Source: a virus
Virus record (IMG/VR): IMGVR_UViG_3300018080_000579
Coordinates: 1-24,417 of that record
Length of the DNA: 24,417 nucleotides
Direction: 5' to 3' (one strand)
Below the pieces are notes generated by a model. It saw only the letters and a list, made by a program, of their open reading frames with translations, did not search any database and was not told where the DNA came from. This document shows positions 23,613 to 24,417 of this stretch, piece by piece; position 1 is the first letter of the stretch; each line of letters starts with the position of its first letter. Position numbers and translations under genes: made by a program.

Positions 23613-24189
23613 AGTTTTTAACCGTCATTTTATCAAGCTCAACTTTTAAACTTTGCTCTGCATGGTCAATTGAGTGTTCAATATTAGTTCTCATTTCTTT
23701 ACTTATCTTTTCAATTATGGCTTGCCTTGCATGCTCTCCCTTTGTATTTACAATATCAATTAATTCATCTGCAACATTTTGTGGATATTGAATTAAAGAA
23801 TTAAAGAATGTTGAAAAAGTAGACTGTATAACATGCCTTACAACAATAGTTGATACTAGCTCTTTTTTGGCTTGCGCAAGCTTTATTTCTAATAGTTTAT
23901 TATTTTTTTCTGCAGCAAGAGTTTTTTGCCTAGTATGCTCAAGCTCCGCTTGCGCCCTTGTTCCTGGAACTGGTGGTAAATTCTTTTCAACATAAACTTT
24001 TTTTGAATCAGTTTCTTTTGTTTTGTTTTTATCAATCATTGAATCAATCAGCTCTTTATTAGCTGGATTATTTGTATCAATTTTTCGATCTTCATTTAAA
24101 ACAAGTTTGCCCTGCTTTACAAGAGTATTAATTCTTTGTTTAGAAATACCAACGTGCCGCGCAAGAGCGGACTGGCTTTTAATAGACAT
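23605..24189 (-). CDS. Terminase small subunit, Nu1 type
   Basis: 194-aa DNA-recognition subunit of terminase. Residues about 3-32 form a helix-turn-helix (SQSALARHVGISKQRINTLVKQGKL), as in Nu1-type proteins. The middle is Lys/Asp-rich, and from about 80 on a long helix (AELEHTRQKTLAAEKNNKLLEIKLAQAKKELV) matches the Nu1-type oligomerisation region. It is directly upstream of the gpA-like gene as in lambda. The ATG at 24189 follows GTGGGGAT. It is the first gene of the operon behind the best promoter in the window. Confidence 0.87.
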   Translation of the reverse strand: MSIKSQSALARHVGISKQRINTLVKQGKLVLNEDRKIDTNNPANKELIDSMIDKNKTKETDSKKVYVEKNLPPVPGTRAQAELEHTRQKTLAAEKNNKLLEIKLAQAKKELVSTIVVRHVIQSTFSTFFNSLIQYPQNVADELIDIVNTKGEHARQAIIEKISKEMRTNIEHSIDHAEQSLKVELDKMTVKNYE

Positions 24190-24239
24190 TTAAAATCCCC
24201 ACATTTTTTGATTCCCCCCGCGTACACGATGGACAAATC

Positions 24240-24267
24240 TTTATAACATTTTATCATAAAACGTCAA
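24240..24267 (-). promoter_or_regulatory. Probable sigma70-type promoter for the late operon
   Basis: On the minus strand TTGACG (24267-24262), a 16-nt spacer and TATAAA (24245-24240) form a near-consensus promoter. A start at about 24233 would give a leader of about 44 nt before the terminase small subunit. No other promoter of this quality is seen for the 24-kb operon. Confidence 0.6.
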
Positions 24268-24293
24268 CTATTGACAAAAGGCATTTTTGAAAT
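24263..24293 (+). promoter_or_regulatory. Possible divergent plus-strand promoter
   Basis: The plus strand has TTGACA (24271-24276), 17 nt, then TTTAAA (24294-24299 by count). Its -35 and that of the minus-strand promoter form the palindrome GTCAA-CTA-TTGAC (24263-24275). No plus-strand gene of size follows within the window, so any target lies outside. Confidence 0.35.
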
Positions 24294-24308
24294 TTTAAAA
24301 TGCAGAAT

Positions 24309-24348
24309 TTGCCATCAAAACGGCTTGTATTGCCATTCTGTGAATGGC
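24309..24348. repeat. Small repeats upstream of the promoter (operator candidate)
   Basis: TTGCCAT occurs at 24309-24315 and 24330-24336, spaced 21 bp, two helical turns. The second copy is part of a perfect 7-bp inverted repeat with a 3-nt loop, GCCATTC-TGT-GAATGGC (24332-24348). No T-run follows on either strand, so a terminator is unlikely; a regulator binding site is possible. Confidence 0.4.
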
Positions 24349-24417
24349 TAACCTAAAATAGTAAACAACAATCTCAACCTTGGGGACTATATTTTATTCG
24401 GCGTGCGGAGCATTAAC

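Noticed and set aside
24332-24348. Inverted repeat as intrinsic terminator
   Set aside because: Stem is only 7 bp with a 3-nt loop and no T-run on either strand.
24300-24356. 18-codon plus-strand frame in the control region
   Set aside because: No ribosome binding site, too short, no recognisable product.

Overview
The window is a late-gene block of a tailed, contractile-tail phage or prophage of a Gram-negative host. Every supported gene lies on the minus strand, so transcription runs from about 24230 down to 1. The DNA is AT-rich and tightly packed, with 1-8 nt overlaps. A signal-peptide coiled-coil spanin candidate points to a host with an outer membrane. The species cannot be told from the sequence, and no integrase, repressor or replication genes are present.

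Layout in transcription order. (1) 24417-24190: about 230 bp control region with a good sigma70-type promoter for the operon, a possible divergent plus-strand promoter, and small repeats. (2) 24189-19428: lambda-type packaging and portal genes: Nu1-like small terminase, GpA-family large terminase, gpW-like joiner, gpB-like portal. (3) 19385-16792: an acidic zinc-ribbon protein, a small unknown and a 552-aa probable virion appendage, preceded by an extended -10 promoter. (4) 16767-14394: a probable lysis cassette placed inside the head module: an unknown membrane-anchored helical protein, an L,D-transpeptidase-like endolysin candidate, a holin-like protein, a CPBP (CAAX-like) intramembrane protease, a possible 36-aa peptide, and a spanin-like protein. 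(5) 14361-11049: ClpP-type prohead protease with an in-frame internal scaffold start (as in lambda C/Nu3), gpD-like decoration protein, gpE-like major capsid protein, head-tail connector. (6) 11044-520: Mu-type contractile tail: terminator candidate, a 56-aa gene, sheath, tube, assembly chaperone with a -1 frameshift extension, tape measure, DNA circularisation protein N, LysM-hub (P/gp44), spike gp45, gp46, gp47 (J), gp48. (7) 501-1: start of a tail fibre gene cut by the window edge.

The genome is therefore a mosaic of a lambda-like head and a Mu-like tail. Terminase fills a scaffold-built, protease-matured head through the portal. The connector and terminator join the head to a sheath/tube tail whose length is set by a short tape measure. 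The baseplate carries spike and fibre. Lysis genes inside the head operon release progeny.

The most interesting points are the intramembrane protease in the lysis cassette, the clear frameshift cassette (T TTT TTA, stop, 5-nt spacer, GC hairpin), the internal scaffold start, and a 13-nt leader element shared by the decoration and capsid genes with related versions before sheath and tube. No stretch longer than 300 bases lacks a gene. I saw no tRNA, rRNA, CRISPR array or insertion sequence.
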